The notes beneath the pieces were generated by a model. It was not told where the DNA came from, searched no databases, and was given only the letters and a program-made list of their open reading frames with translations. From Acidobacteriota bacterium (GTDB lineage: Bacteria; Acidobacteriota; Terriglobia; Terriglobales; SCQP01): DNA of 42,752 nt. Made by a program: the position numbers and the translations under genes. Of the stretch, positions 23,266 through 31,806 are shown piece after piece (the first letter of the stretch is position 1; every line of letters begins with the position of its first letter). The stretch covers positions 1-42,752 of the forward strand of contig DAIDIF010000078.1 of the NCBI GenBank assembly GCA_027451805.1. The letters run 5' to 3'.

Positions 23266-25341
23266 ATGCCCAACCGCCTCGTCGGCGCCGCCAGTCCTTA
23301 CCTTCGTTTGCACGCGGGCAATCCGGTGGACTGGTACGCCTGGGGCGAGGAGGCGTTCGCGCGGGCGCGCGAGCTCGACCGGCCGATCTTTCTCTCCATC
23401 GGCTACTTCACCTGCCACTGGTGCCACGTGATGGAGCGGGAGTCGTTCAGCGATCCCGCCGCGGCCGAGCTGTTGAACCGCGATTTCGTGGCGATCAAGG
23501 TGGACCGGGAAGAGCGCCCGGACGTGGACCGGATCTACATGACCTTCGTCCAGGCCACGACCGGCGGCGGCGGATGGCCGCTGTCGGTGTGGCTGACGCC
23601 GGAGCTGAAGCCGTTCTACGGCGGCACCTACTTCCCGGCCCGCGAGCAATTCGGCATGCCGAGCTTCCGGCGCGTGCTGGCGAGTCTGGCCCAGGCGTGG
23701 CGCGAGCAGCGGTCGCAGGTGCTGGAGTCGGCGGCGAATGTGAGCCAACTGCTGGCCGAAGCCGCCACGCCCAAGGGCGAAGCCGGGGCTGAAGCGGAAA
23801 CGCCCGCGGGGGACGGCGTGCGCGAGCGGATGGGGCGGCTGCGCGACGAAGTTTGGCCCAGGTTGTGGCAGGAGCTGCGGGCGAGCTACGACGCCGCCTC
23901 GGGCGGCTTCGGCGCGGCGCCGAAGTTCCCGCGGACTTCGGTGCACTCCTTCCTGCTGCGCTACGGACATTTCGGGAACGCGGCCGAACGCGAGCAAGCC
24001 CGCGCCATGGTTGCGGCGACGCTGCGCGCCATGATCGCCGGCGGCATGCACGACCAGATCGGCGGCGGCTTTCACCGCTATGCCACCGACGCCGGCTGGC
24101 GCGTGCCGCATTTCGAAAAGATGCTCTACGACCAGGCGCAACTGGTGACCTCGCTGGTGGAGGCATGGCAGGCGACGCAGGCAGCGGATCTCGCCGAGGC
24201 GGCACTGCGCACCTGCGCCTTTGTGCTGCGCGAAATGGCTGCGCCCGAAGGCGGGTTCTATTCGGCGCAGGACGCCGACAGCCCGGTGCCGGAGGCGCAT
24301 CGCCAACCGGGCGGCCCCACCGAAAGCGAGGGTGCGTATTACCTCTGGACCAAAGACGAGGTGGAGGCGCTGCTCGGCGCCGACGCGCCCGCCTTTTGCC
24401 GGCATTACGACGTCCGTGAAGGCGGCAACGTCGCGCGCCAACTCGATCCGCATGGGGAGTTTGAGGGGAAGAACATTCTGTACCTGGCCGAGCCCATCGC
24501 CGGCGCGGACGCCGCCGCCCTGCGGGCGGCGCGGGAGAAGCTGCTGGCGGCGCGGCGGAACCGGCCGCAGCCGCCGACCGACGACAAGATTCTAACCGCA
24601 TGGAACGGGCTGATGATCTCGGCCCTGGCCCACGCGGGCGCAGTGCTGGAGCAACCCGACTGCATCGCCGCGGCGCAAAAGGCGGCGGAGTTCCTGCGCC
24701 GCGAGCGTTGGCACCCGGGCGAACGGCGCCTCCTGCGCACGCGCGAAGTGGAGGCGTTCGCCGAGGATTACGCGTTCCTGATCCAGGCGCTGCTCGATTT
24801 ACAACAGGCGGATTTCGATCCCCAGTGGCTTGCCTGGGCGCGGGAGCTGCAGCAGCGGATGGAGGAACTCTTCGGCGGAGCCGGCGGCGGCTACTACGCC
24901 AGCAGCGCGGGCGGCGGGCTATGGCTGCGGCTGCGCGAGGATTATGACGGCGCCGAGCCGTCGGCGAACTCGGTGGCGGCGCGCAATCTGCTGCGGCTGG
25001 CGGTATGGTTTCCGGAACAGGCCTGGCGCGAGCGCGCTGCTCAGCTGCTGGCGGGCTTCGGCGAGCGGCTGCGCGGTGCGCCGTTCGCGCTGCCGCTGAT
25101 GGCGGCCATGCTGGAGCCCGCGACGGCGGCGGAGCGCACGCTCACCGTGGCTGGCAGAGTGGAGAATCCCGGCACACAGGCGCTGCTGCGGGCGGCGCGG
25201 CGCTGCTTCATGCCGGGCTATTGGATCGTGCTGCGTGACCCGCCCCCCGACGGGGGAGCGCAGGCGTTTGTCTGCGAAGACTTTGCCTGCCAACTGCCGA
25301 TCCGCGACCCGAATGAGCTGGAAAAGGCATTGCGTACCTAG
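23266..25341 (+). CDS. Thioredoxin-domain protein of the YyaL/DUF255 (SPATA20-like) family
   Basis: The 691-residue protein starts with the family signature [24 protein letters not shown] and a thioredoxin-like domain holding [12 protein letters not shown] near residue 47. The rest is an (alpha/alpha)-barrel like that of glycosyl-hydrolase or epimerase folds ([71 protein letters not shown]). The biochemical role is not established; family members are annotated as thioredoxin-domain or cellobiose-epimerase-like proteins. It is present at full length with no damage. The start ATG 23266 matches the conserved N-terminus and has a -10 box 6 nt upstream. Confidence 0.93.
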   Translation: MPNRLVGAASPYLRLHAGNPVDWYAWGEEAFARARELDRPIFLSIGYFTCHWCHVMERESFSDPAAAELLNRDFVAIKVDREERPDVDRIYMTFVQATTGGGGWPLSVWLTPELKPFYGGTYFPAREQFGMPSFRRVLASLAQAWREQRSQVLESAANVSQLLAEAATPKGEAGAEAETPAGDGVRERMGRLRDEVWPRLWQELRASYDAASGGFGAAPKFPRTSVHSFLLRYGHFGNAAEREQARAMVAATLRAMIAGGMHDQIGGGFHRYATDAGWRVPHFEKMLYDQAQLVTSLVEAWQATQAADLAEAALRTCAFVLREMAAPEGGFYSAQDADSPVPEAHRQPGGPTESEGAYYLWTKDEVEALLGADAPAFCRHYDVREGGNVARQLDPHGEFEGKNILYLAEPIAGADAAALRAAREKLLAARRNRPQPPTDDKILTAWNGLMISALAHAGAVLEQPDCIAAAQKAAEFLRRERWHPGERRLLRTREVEAFAEDYAFLIQALLDLQQADFDPQWLAWARELQQRMEELFGGAGGGYYASSAGGGLWLRLREDYDGAEPSANSVAARNLLRLAVWFPEQAWRERAAQLLAGFGERLRGAPFALPLMAAMLEPATAAERTLTVAGRVENPGTQALLRAARRCFMPGYWIVLRDPPPDGGAQAFVCEDFACQLPIRDPNELEKALRT

Positions 25342-25390
25342 CCTGAGCTAAATGTGGCTGCGCCCACGCGCGGCGGCTCTGAAGGCGCGC

Positions 25391-25396
25391 TAGACT
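25391..25396 (+). promoter_or_regulatory. TAGACT box 6 nt before the peroxiredoxin-like start (leaderless-type promoter)
   Basis: The sequence reads TAGACT-gaaggc-ATG. The AAGG within the 6-nt spacer is too close to the ATG to act as a normal ribosome site. The arrangement copies that of yyaL and nrdR. Confidence 0.45.
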
Positions 25397-25402
25397 GAAG
25401 GC

Positions 25403-25864
25403 ATGTCGGCGATGGTGGGCGAGCTGGCGCTGGAATTCAACCTGCCCGACACCGACGCGCGCATGCGTTGGTTGAGCGAGTTTCACCGCTTGGGGCCGGT
25501 GGTGGTGCTGTTTGTGCCGACCGTCTACGGGTGGCGCCCGCGCTGGCAGCTCTGGAGCCTGCTGCGCCATTACGATGCTTTCGTCGAGGGGGCGACCGAG
25601 GTGGTGGTGGTGTCCGCCGACCCGCTGCCGGAGCTGCGGATTTTTCAGATCCGCAAGGGGTTTCCCTTCGTGTTCCTGTCGGACAAGAGCGGCGCGGTGG
25701 CGCGCACCTACGATGTCGAGCCCGGGGGAGCGGGCGCGGTCATGGTCACCACCGGCGGCGTGATCCGCCACCATCGCGTCGCCGGCTGGGGGCGGCGGAG
25801 CTCCGGCGGCGCATTGCTGAAGGTCGTGAAGGGCCTTCCACCGGCGGACCGGAAACCGCGGTAA
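25403..25864 (+). CDS. Peroxiredoxin/AhpC-TSA-fold protein lacking all cysteines
   Basis: The 153-residue protein has the outline of a small AhpC/TSA-fold redoxin: ELALEFNLPDTD at the start, a strand with VVVLFVPT, VVVVSADPLPELRIF, FPFVFLSDKSGAVARTYDV and a final strand with GGVIRHHRVAG. Where relatives carry the W-C-P-x-C active site, this one reads GWRPRW, and there is no cysteine anywhere in the protein. It therefore cannot act as a thiol peroxidase and may be a structural or binding derivative. Its last 119 bp overlap the tail of mutY on the other strand. The fold assignment is by pattern only. Confidence 0.7.
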   Translation: MSAMVGELALEFNLPDTDARMRWLSEFHRLGPVVVLFVPTVYGWRPRWQLWSLLRHYDAFVEGATEVVVVSADPLPELRIFQIRKGFPFVFLSDKSGAVARTYDVEPGGAGAVMVTTGGVIRHHRVAGWGRRSSGGALLKVVKGLPPADRKPR

Positions 25865-26819
25865 GCAATTTGCGCGCCAAGCCGGTGAGCGGCAGGCGCG
25901 CGGCTTCGGCCGGCCGCAGCCAGCGTCCGGCGCCCGCTGGGCTCGCCAGTGCGTAGAGCTCCGCCGTGATCGCGCGCGTGGTAATCGAATGTTTCACCCG
26001 CGCCAGCGGCGGGCCGTTCGGTGCCTGCATCTCGGGCAGCTCCCACAGGCTTGCCATCTGCGCGGCATCGCCCGGCCGCTGGACCAGGAACACCCGCCCG
26101 CGCCCGTCGCGCGCCAGCCCGTAGCGCAGCGTGACGCGCTCGGGCGGCGGCGGTGGCGTGGACGCCGGACCCTCCCCGCGGCTGCGGCAGAGCGCGCGCA
26201 GCGGACAGCGCGGGCATTGCGGCGTGCGCGGCGTGCACACCAGCGCACCGAGCTCCATCACCGCCTGATTGAAGTCGCCGGGCGCTTGCGCCGCGAGCCA
26301 GCCGGCGAGCCGCTCACGCGCCTCCGCCAGCGAGACGGCCCGGCCCAGCAGCCGCCCCACCACCCGCCGCGCATTGCCGTCGGCGGCGGGCAGCGGCTGC
26401 CCGAAGGCGATGCTGAGCACGGCGGCGGCGGTGTACTCGCCGATGCCGGGAAGCGCGCGGGCCTCAGCCAGCGTGGCGGGAAAGCGCCCGCCATGGCGCT
26501 CGCAAATCTCCCTGGCGGCCGCGCGAAGCTGCCGCGCCCGGCGGTAGTACCCCAACCCGCTCCAAGCGGCGAGCACAGCCGCCTCGGGCGCCCGCGCCAG
26601 CGCCTCCACGGATGGAAACCGCCGCAGAAACCGCTCGTAATACGGCATCGCCGCGGCGACCCGCGTCTGTTGCAGCATCACCTCGGAGACCCAAACCCGA
26701 TAGGGCTCGCCCAGCGCCCCCAGCGCCGCCCGCCAGGGCAGCTCGCGCCGCTCGGCCCGGTACCACCCCAGTAGCCGCCGCCGCACCGCCGCCGCCGCCG
26801 GCCCGTCAGAATCGCGCAT
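25746..26819 (-). CDS. mutY: A/G-specific adenine DNA glycosylase MutY
   Basis: MutY removes adenine mispaired with 8-oxoguanine. The 357-residue protein has the catalytic Glu in SEVMLQQTRV near residue 46, the helix-hairpin-helix LPGIGEYTAAAVLSIAFG near 125, the catalytic Asp in ADGNARRV near 146, and the cluster motif CTPRTPQCPRCPLRALC (C-X6-C-X2-C-X5-C) for the [4Fe-4S] centre. A C-terminal NUDIX-like domain recognises 8-oxoG. The normal domain ends at LTGLARKLL; the following roughly 40 residues are Arg/Ser/Pro-rich and lie antisense to the peroxiredoxin-like gene. The start ATG 26819 has TAGCAT 6 nt upstream. Confidence 0.94.
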   Translation of the reverse strand: MRDSDGPAAAAVRRRLLGWYRAERRELPWRAALGALGEPYRVWVSEVMLQQTRVAAAMPYYERFLRRFPSVEALARAPEAAVLAAWSGLGYYRRARQLRAAAREICERHGGRFPATLAEARALPGIGEYTAAAVLSIAFGQPLPAADGNARRVVGRLLGRAVSLAEARERLAGWLAAQAPGDFNQAVMELGALVCTPRTPQCPRCPLRALCRSRGEGPASTPPPPPERVTLRYGLARDGRGRVFLVQRPGDAAQMASLWELPEMQAPNGPPLARVKHSITTRAITAELYALASPAGAGRWLRPAEAARLPLTGLARKLLTAVSGPPVEGPSRPSAMRRRSSAAPSRRRDGGGSRRRW

Positions 26820-26825
26820 CCCGCA

Positions 26826-26831
26826 ATGCTA
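26826..26831 (-). promoter_or_regulatory. TAGCAT box 6 nt before the mutY start (leaderless-type promoter)
   Basis: On the minus strand TAGCAT-tgcggg-ATG precedes mutY. It overlaps by 2 bp the plus-strand -10 box of the tRNA-Val gene, so the two promoters cannot easily be occupied together. Confidence 0.4.
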
Positions 26832-26835
26832 AACT
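26827..26835 (+). promoter_or_regulatory. Extended -10 box (TGC-TAAACT) for tRNA-Val
   Basis: TGCTAAACT ends 8 nt before the mature tRNA 5' end, so the primary transcript would have almost no leader. It has the TGn extension seen at nrdR and kdsD. The region further upstream is mutY coding sequence on the other strand. Confidence 0.4.
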
Positions 26836-26843
26836 AGCCCGGT

Positions 26844-26920
26844 AGGCGCGTAGCTCAGTTGGTTAGAGCGCTACCTTGACACGGTAGAGGTCTGGGGTTC
26901 GAATCCCCACGTGCCTACCA
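26844..26920 (+). tRNA. tRNA-Val (GAC)
   Basis: A cloverleaf can be folded: acceptor AGGCGCG pairs with CGTGCCT (one G-U pair), D-arm with TAGCTCAGTTGGTTAGAGC, anticodon stem CTACC/GGTAG around loop TTGACAC (anticodon GAC, valine), and T-arm GGGGTTCGAATCCCC. The 3' CCA is encoded. It stands alone between mutY and the convergent CBS gene. Confidence 0.95.
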
Positions 26921-26926
26921 GTCCCT

Positions 26927-26947
26927 GTGGCCGTTGCAGCCGGCCAC
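26927..26947. terminator. Hairpin between tRNA-Val and the convergent CBS gene
   Basis: GTGGCCG (26927-26933) pairs perfectly with CGGCCAC (26941-26947) around a 7-nt loop, just after the tRNA 3' end and before the CBS-gene stop. It is placed as a terminator for either gene; a T-tract is absent. Confidence 0.4.
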
Positions 26948-26958
26948 CGCCCGCCTGG

Positions 26959-27432
26959 TCAGGCCGCTTGCGGTTGCGCCGCGTGGACTTGGTGGCTGAC
27001 GATGCCCCGCAGGCTGCCCAGCAGCTCAACCGGACTCAGTTCGCCCGCGAGCCTCGCCCCGCTCTCCTTGGCGATCATGTCGTCCACCGACAACACGCCC
27101 ACAAGTTCACCCTTCGCGCCGACCACCACCAGCCGATGAATCTTTCGGTCGGCCATCGTCGCCAGCGCCTGCCGAATATCATCGCCCGGAGCGCACGTGA
27201 CGGGCGCCTTCGATGCGATCTCGCCCACGCGGATCTCGCCGGCAACGCGGTTTTTGGTGCCCAGGGCGATGCACAGATCGCGGTCGGTGACAGCACCGAC
27301 CACGCGGCCGCCATCCTCCACCACGGGCAGGAAGCCGCAGTTGCCGTTCCAGAGCAACTCCGCGGCCGTGCCGAGGTCGGTTTCGCGCCGGCAAAAGAAA
27401 GGCTTGCTGGTCATGATGTCAGAGACCTTCAT
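26959..27432 (-). CDS. CBS-pair domain protein
   Basis: This is a 157-residue cytoplasmic protein made of two CBS motifs, each with the usual end pattern: MKVSDIMTSKPFFC leading to GAVTDRDLCIAL, and VGEIASKAPVTCA leading to GVLSVDDMIAKE. CBS pairs bind AMP, ATP or SAM and often sense energy state. No catalytic domain is attached. ATG 27432 has a perfect AGGAGG at a good distance, so this start is more likely than the longer ORF to 27459. It follows the four-cysteine hypothetical by 23 nt and is probably co-transcribed with it. Confidence 0.9.
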   Translation of the reverse strand: MKVSDIMTSKPFFCRRETDLGTAAELLWNGNCGFLPVVEDGGRVVGAVTDRDLCIALGTKNRVAGEIRVGEIASKAPVTCAPGDDIRQALATMADRKIHRLVVVGAKGELVGVLSVDDMIAKESGARLAGELSPVELLGSLRGIVSHQVHAAQPQAA

Positions 27433-27455
27433 GTGTCCTCCTGAAATGTCATTCT

Positions 27456-27914
27456 TCACGCACAGATGAGCTCGCTGCGCGAGGGCAGTCTGGGCTCCAG
27501 AATTGCAGGCTCGGCGGCGCGTGCAGAGACCACGCCGGCGGGCGGTGCCGGACGAAGCGGCGATAACTTCTCAATCTGCGTTTTCAGCCAAGTCTCGACC
27601 TCCCGCTCCAGCTTGGGCAGATTGCCTTCGCGTTGCAGGGACCCCAGGGTGCGGCCGCTCGGCTTGAGGCGCAACGCATGGCAGGCGTAGCCGGGAAGCG
27701 CCGGCGCGTTTGGCGCGAGCAGGGCCAGGGGACAGCCGCTGCAACTTCCCGCCCGGCCGTCACTGCCCCGCCGGCAGATGGGCGAATCCAGGAAGATCCA
27801 ACGCGGACGCCAAGGGACATCGGAGTCCTGGCGGTAGCCGCCTTGGCGGAGAAAGTCGAGTTGCTGGCGCAGCGCTTGCAGCACGCCGTCTCGCCGGGGG
27901 GAAGCCAATATCAT
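27456..27914 (-). CDS. Hypothetical protein with four-cysteine potential metal site
   Basis: I do not recognise a named family. The 152-residue protein has a basic N-terminal helix, a segment PWRPRWIFLDSPICRRG, and four cysteines at 47, 58, 61 and 78 (C-X10-C-X2-C-X16-C), consistent with a zinc or iron-sulfur site. A helix (KLEREVETWLKTQIEKL) and a Pro/Ala-rich tail follow. Start ATG 27914 has AAGAGG upstream; the ORF from 28037 has no support. It lies immediately upstream of the CBS-pair gene on the same strand. The cysteine spacing is seen; metal binding is inferred. Confidence 0.65.
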   Translation of the reverse strand: MILASPRRDGVLQALRQQLDFLRQGGYRQDSDVPWRPRWIFLDSPICRRGSDGRAGSCSGCPLALLAPNAPALPGYACHALRLKPSGRTLGSLQREGNLPKLEREVETWLKTQIEKLSPLRPAPPAGVVSARAAEPAILEPRLPSRSELICA

Positions 27915-28237
27915 GCCTCTTAAGATGCATTTCACATGCCATAGAGCGCGACCCGTCCGGCGCACAGTACCGGGCACGCGGCAGCGACTGCTTGGGACCA
28001 AGCACCCAGGGGTTGCGCGCTGTACCACAGCGGCCACAGTTTCACGTTCTCATCTTCGTTGCGGCGCTTCGGCCGGACATGGCCAGCAGCGTGCTGCCTT
28101 TCGGGCATGAGGGCGCTCCCATTATCCCCAGACCCGGCGACGCATCATGTCTAATATCACACGACTGATGCTTATCCGGCAGCAGCGCTCCCGGCACACG
28201 CGGTATTCTAGTATCAAGGCGCGAGGCAGCCTGGCGT
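27915..28237. other. 323-bp intergenic region between divergent hypothetical and macA genes
   Basis: No convincing ORF, RNA gene or strong dyad is visible. It is less G+C-rich toward the macA side, where TATTCT (28204-28209) is a possible -10 box about 28 nt before the macA start. GAGG precedes that start with a long spacer. It presumably carries both divergent promoters. Confidence 0.5.
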
Positions 28238-29722
28238 ATGAGGGCAGCCGTCCATAGTGATCCGGTTGCGGATCCGGTCGTTCAGGCCGAAGGCGCTGTC
28301 GCCGAGCCGGAGGAGATCGCGCCGGAGTTGCAGCCGCGAGCGGCTACACGGCGCCGCCCCGCCTGGGTCAAGTGGACGCTCCTGATCGGCGTGCTGGCCG
28401 CGGTCGCCATCGCCGCCGCGCTCTGGCGCGCGCACGCCCGCAACCAGGTCGGCTACGAGACGGTGCAAGTGACGCGGGGAACGGTGCAGGCCAGCATCAC
28501 CGCCACCGGCACGCTCAACCCCGTGGTGGACGTGCTGGTCGGCAGCCAAGTGTCGGGCAACATCAAGGCGCTCTATGCCGACTTCAATACCAAGGTCACC
28601 CAGGGCCAATTGGTGGCGGAGATCGATCCGCAGATTTTTCAGGCCCAGGTGGATCAAGCCCAGGCGGCGGTGAATGCCGCGCACTCCGCGGTTCTGAACG
28701 CCGAGGCCCAGGTGCAGAAGGCACACTCGGACCTGGCCGGGACGATGGCCAACGAAAAGAGCGCGGAGGCGGTGAAGGCGAAGGATGAGGCCAACGCGCT
28801 GGATGCCGACCACCAATTTCAGCGGCAAGACAGCCTGTTCCGGGCGGGCATCATCTCCCAGCAGGACGAAGAGACGGCCAAGGCCGCCCGGGACGCCGCG
28901 GACGCCCAAGTGGCAGCCGATCAGGCGCAGATCGACGCGGCCAAGCAGAACATCGTGTCGGCCCAGGCCGAGGTCCGCGTGGCCGACGCCCAACTGGGTT
29001 CGGCGCAAGCCCAGCGGATCCAGGCGCAGGGCTCGCTCGACCAGGCCAAGGTCAACCTGGCGCACACCCGCATCACCGCTCCGGTGAATGGCACCGTGAT
29101 CGCGCGCAACATGAGCGTCGGCCAGACGGTGGCGGCGTCGTTTCAGTCGCCCACCATCTTTGAGATCGCGCAGGATCTGACCAAGATGCAGGTGGACACC
29201 AACGTGGACGAGTCGGATGTGGCCAACATTTCGGTTGGCCAGACGGCGACGTTCACCGTGGATGCCTATCCCGGCGCCACCTTCCGCGGGCAGGTCACGG
29301 CGGTGCGCAAAGCGCCCATCAGCGTGCAGAACGTGGTGACGTACGACGCCGTGATCGCGGTCGCGAATCCCGACCTCAAGCTGTTTCCCGGCATGACGGC
29401 CAACGTCCGCATCCTAACCCTCAAAGCTGTGAACACGCTCATGGTCCCCAACGCGGTACTTCGCCTGCACCCCAGCGCGGCGGTTCTGGCGCGGGCAGGG
29501 CTGCCGCCGGCGCAGCCCGGCCGCCAGGTCGTGTACGTGATGCAGGACGGGAAGCCGGAAGCGCGGCCGGTTGGGTTTGGCATTTCCGATGGCAAATTCA
29601 CCGCCGTGACCTCCAGCGGCTTGCGCGAAGGCGATTTGGTGGTGGTGATGTTCACCACGCCGGCAACGTCCGCCGCCAGCAGCCCGGTTCCGGGCCCAGG
29701 GCGCCGCGGGCCCGGCTTTTAG
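28238..29722 (+). CDS. macA: MacA-like periplasmic adaptor (HlyD/RND-type membrane fusion protein)
   Basis: The 494-residue adaptor links an inner-membrane ABC transporter to an outer-membrane channel. A cytosolic N-terminus precedes one membrane anchor (WVKWTLLIGVLAAVAIAAALW, about 45-65). Then come the lipoyl-like half-motif (VGSQVSGNIKALYADFNTKV), a long Ala/Gln-rich alpha-hairpin coiled coil (about 135-280), the returning lipoyl half (LAHTRITAPVNGTVIARNMSVGQTV) and beta-barrel/membrane-proximal domains. The C-terminus is Pro/Gly-rich. It is the first gene of a three-gene MacAB-type set with 13 nt to the next. No TolC gene is in the window. Cargo could be a macrolide, lipid or peptide; this cannot be told. 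Confidence 0.92.
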   Translation: MRAAVHSDPVADPVVQAEGAVAEPEEIAPELQPRAATRRRPAWVKWTLLIGVLAAVAIAAALWRAHARNQVGYETVQVTRGTVQASITATGTLNPVVDVLVGSQVSGNIKALYADFNTKVTQGQLVAEIDPQIFQAQVDQAQAAVNAAHSAVLNAEAQVQKAHSDLAGTMANEKSAEAVKAKDEANALDADHQFQRQDSLFRAGIISQQDEETAKAARDAADAQVAADQAQIDAAKQNIVSAQAEVRVADAQLGSAQAQRIQAQGSLDQAKVNLAHTRITAPVNGTVIARNMSVGQTVAASFQSPTIFEIAQDLTKMQVDTNVDESDVANISVGQTATFTVDAYPGATFRGQVTAVRKAPISVQNVVTYDAVIAVANPDLKLFPGMTANVRILTLKAVNTLMVPNAVLRLHPSAAVLARAGLPPAQPGRQVVYVMQDGKPEARPVGFGISDGKFTAVTSSGLREGDLVVVMFTTPATSAASSPVPGPGRRGPGF

Positions 29723-29735
29723 GAACGGGCCGCCC

Positions 29736-30467
29736 GTGGCACCGCTGATCGACGTCCGCAATCTAAAGAAGACCTACCGGCTGGGCGAGGTGGAAGTGAA
29801 GGCGCTGGCCGGCGTGACGCTGCGCATCGCGCGCGGCGAATATGTAGCCATCATGGGGCCCTCCGGCTCGGGCAAATCCACCTTTATGAACCTGCTTGGC
29901 TGCCTCGACCGTCCCACCTCCGGCCAATACCGGCTGGGAGGCATCCCCGTGGAGAGCCTGGACCGCGATCAACTGGCGGAGATTCGCAACCAGAAGATCG
30001 GCTTCATCTTTCAGAACTTCAACCTGCTGCCCCGGATGACCACGCTGGAAAACGTGGCGTTGCCGATGCTCTATCGGGAAGCCGCGGCGCCGGACGCGAA
30101 CCAGCGGGCGCGGCGCGCGCTGGCGCTGGTCGGCCTGGCGGGGCGGGAACTGAGCCTGCCCACGCAACTCTCCGGCGGGCAGCAGCAACGGGTGGCGATC
30201 GCGCGCGCGCTGATCAATCAGCCGGAAATTCTGCTGGCCGACGAGCCTACCGGCGCGTTGGACTCGAAAACCGGCGCCGGGATCATGGACCTTTTCGATC
30301 AGGTCAACCGCGAGCAGGCGCTCACCGTCATTCTGGTCACGCACTCGGATGAGGTTGCCGCGCACGCCGACCGCATCATCGGGTTTCGCGATGGCCTGGT
30401 GGTCAGCGACCAGCTCCGCCGGCCCTCCGCGAACCCAGCCGAGCTGGCCCGAGAGGCGGCGCGATGA
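29736..30467 (+). CDS. macB: MacB-type ABC transporter ATP-binding protein
   Basis: The 243-residue ATPase has Walker [11 protein letters not shown] near residue 42, Q-loop IFQNFNLLP, signature [15 protein letters not shown], Walker [13 protein letters not shown] and the switch His in VTHSDEVA. These match the LolD/MacB/FtsE type. In E. coli MacB the ATPase and permease are one protein; here they are separate genes, as in many Gram-negative relatives. The start is GTG 29736, following macA by 13 nt, and its stop overlaps the permease ATG by 4 nt (ATGA). Confidence 0.94.
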   Translation: MAPLIDVRNLKKTYRLGEVEVKALAGVTLRIARGEYVAIMGPSGSGKSTFMNLLGCLDRPTSGQYRLGGIPVESLDRDQLAEIRNQKIGFIFQNFNLLPRMTTLENVALPMLYREAAAPDANQRARRALALVGLAGRELSLPTQLSGGQQQRVAIARALINQPEILLADEPTGALDSKTGAGIMDLFDQVNREQALTVILVTHSDEVAAHADRIIGFRDGLVVSDQLRRPSANPAELAREAAR

Positions 30468-31699
30468 ACAAGCTGAAGTCCTCCATTCGCATTGCGCTCG
30501 GTGCGCTGATGATGAACAAGCTGCGTTCGGCGCTGACCATGCTGGGCATTGTCATCGGCGTCGCCAGCGTGATCGCCACCGTATCCATCGGTTCGGGCGC
30601 CACCGAGCGCATCCAAGCGCAAATCGCCAGCATCGGCAGCAACATCATCATCGTGATTCCGGGCAGCACCACCAGCTCGGGGCTGCACCTGGGCGCGGGC
30701 AATGCGGTGACGCTGACCGAGACCGACGCCAAGGAACTGGCGTCGCAGTGCCCGGCGATCGCGCTGGCGGTGCCCATGGTGCGGGGCGGCGCCCAGGTGG
30801 TCTACGAGAGCAACAACTGGGCCACCATGGTCTTTGGCGTGACGCCCGACTATCTCGCGATCCGCGACCTTTCCATCGCCGCTGGGAGCGACTTCACCCA
30901 GCAGGATGTGGCCGCGGCCAACAAGGTCGCCGTGCTCGGCCAGACCGTGGTGGACAACCTGTTTGCCGGCGCCAACCCCATCGGCGCCGCCATCCGCATC
31001 AAGAATGTGCCCTTCACCGTGGTCGGCGTGCTCGCACCGAAAGGCCAGTCCTCCAGCGGGCAGGATCAGGACGACGTCATCCTGCTCCCCATCTCCACCG
31101 CCAAGCGCAAGGTGATCGGCATCAACGCCGCCAACGCGGACGCGGTGAACACCATCATGCTGCAGGCGACCTCCGCCGCCCAAATGCAGGCGGCGCAGGA
31201 CGAGGCGGAGGCGCTGCTGCGCCAGCGCCATCATCTCCAGGCCGGCGAAGCCGACGACTTCTCGATCCGCAACTTGCAGGATCTGTTTGCCGCGCAGGAA
31301 GCGTCGTCGAACATCATGGCGATGATGCTCGCCGCAGTAGCCTCCATCTCACTGCTGGTGGGCGGCATCGGGATCATGAACATCATGTTGATCTCGGTGC
31401 GCGAGCGCACCCACGAGATCGGCTTGCGCCAGGCGGTCGGCGCCAAGACACGCGATATTTTGTCGCAGTTCCTGGTGGAGGCGGTGACGCTGTCGCTGGC
31501 GGGAGGGCTGGCCGGCATCGTGCTCGGCATTCTGGCGTCGGTGCTGATTTCCCGCATGGCGGGGTGGGCGACCTCGGTGGGGCCGGGCGCGGTGCTGTTG
31601 GCGGTCTTCTTCTCCGCCCTGGTCGGCATCGCCTTTGGCTACTACCCGGCGCGCCAGGCCGCCTATCTCGATCCGATCGAAGCCCTGCGCTACGAATGA
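30464..31699 (+). CDS. MacB-type ABC transporter permease (FtsX family)
   Basis: The 411-residue permease has the MacB topology: an N-terminal cytosolic helix and first membrane segment (LRSALTMLGIVIGVASVIATVSIG), a large periplasmic domain (about 60-285), and three C-terminal membrane segments including GGIGIMNIMLISVRERTHEIGLRQAVGA and the end PARQAAYLDPIEALRYE. It couples ATP hydrolysis in the cytosol to conformational change in the periplasm (mechanotransmission). It is translationally coupled to the ATPase gene. All expected domains are present. Confidence 0.94.
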   Translation: MNKLKSSIRIALGALMMNKLRSALTMLGIVIGVASVIATVSIGSGATERIQAQIASIGSNIIIVIPGSTTSSGLHLGAGNAVTLTETDAKELASQCPAIALAVPMVRGGAQVVYESNNWATMVFGVTPDYLAIRDLSIAAGSDFTQQDVAAANKVAVLGQTVVDNLFAGANPIGAAIRIKNVPFTVVGVLAPKGQSSSGQDQDDVILLPISTAKRKVIGINAANADAVNTIMLQATSAAQMQAAQDEAEALLRQRHHLQAGEADDFSIRNLQDLFAAQEASSNIMAMMLAAVASISLLVGGIGIMNIMLISVRERTHEIGLRQAVGAKTRDILSQFLVEAVTLSLAGGLAGIVLGILASVLISRMAGWATSVGPGAVLLAVFFSALVGIAFGYYPARQAAYLDPIEALRYE

Positions 31700-31806
31700 G
31701 GCGAGCCGTACCTGCACCCGCGCAGCCAGGCGGCGCCGGGAGGCGGCGCGACGAAGGCCCCGGCGGGATAGACTGAGGGCGCGCACTTCCCTTCCCTCCC
31801 TTGCCG

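Noticed and set aside
19509-23273. 1254-residue minus-strand ORF
   Set aside because: It is antisense to hutH and the S9 peptidase, both with intact catalytic motifs. Its composition is Arg/Gln/His-rich shadow.
31700-31806. GC-rich imperfect repeats after the MacB permease as a terminator
   Set aside because: Only imperfect GGCGGCGC-type pairing and no T-tract; not distinguishable from background in this G+C-rich DNA.
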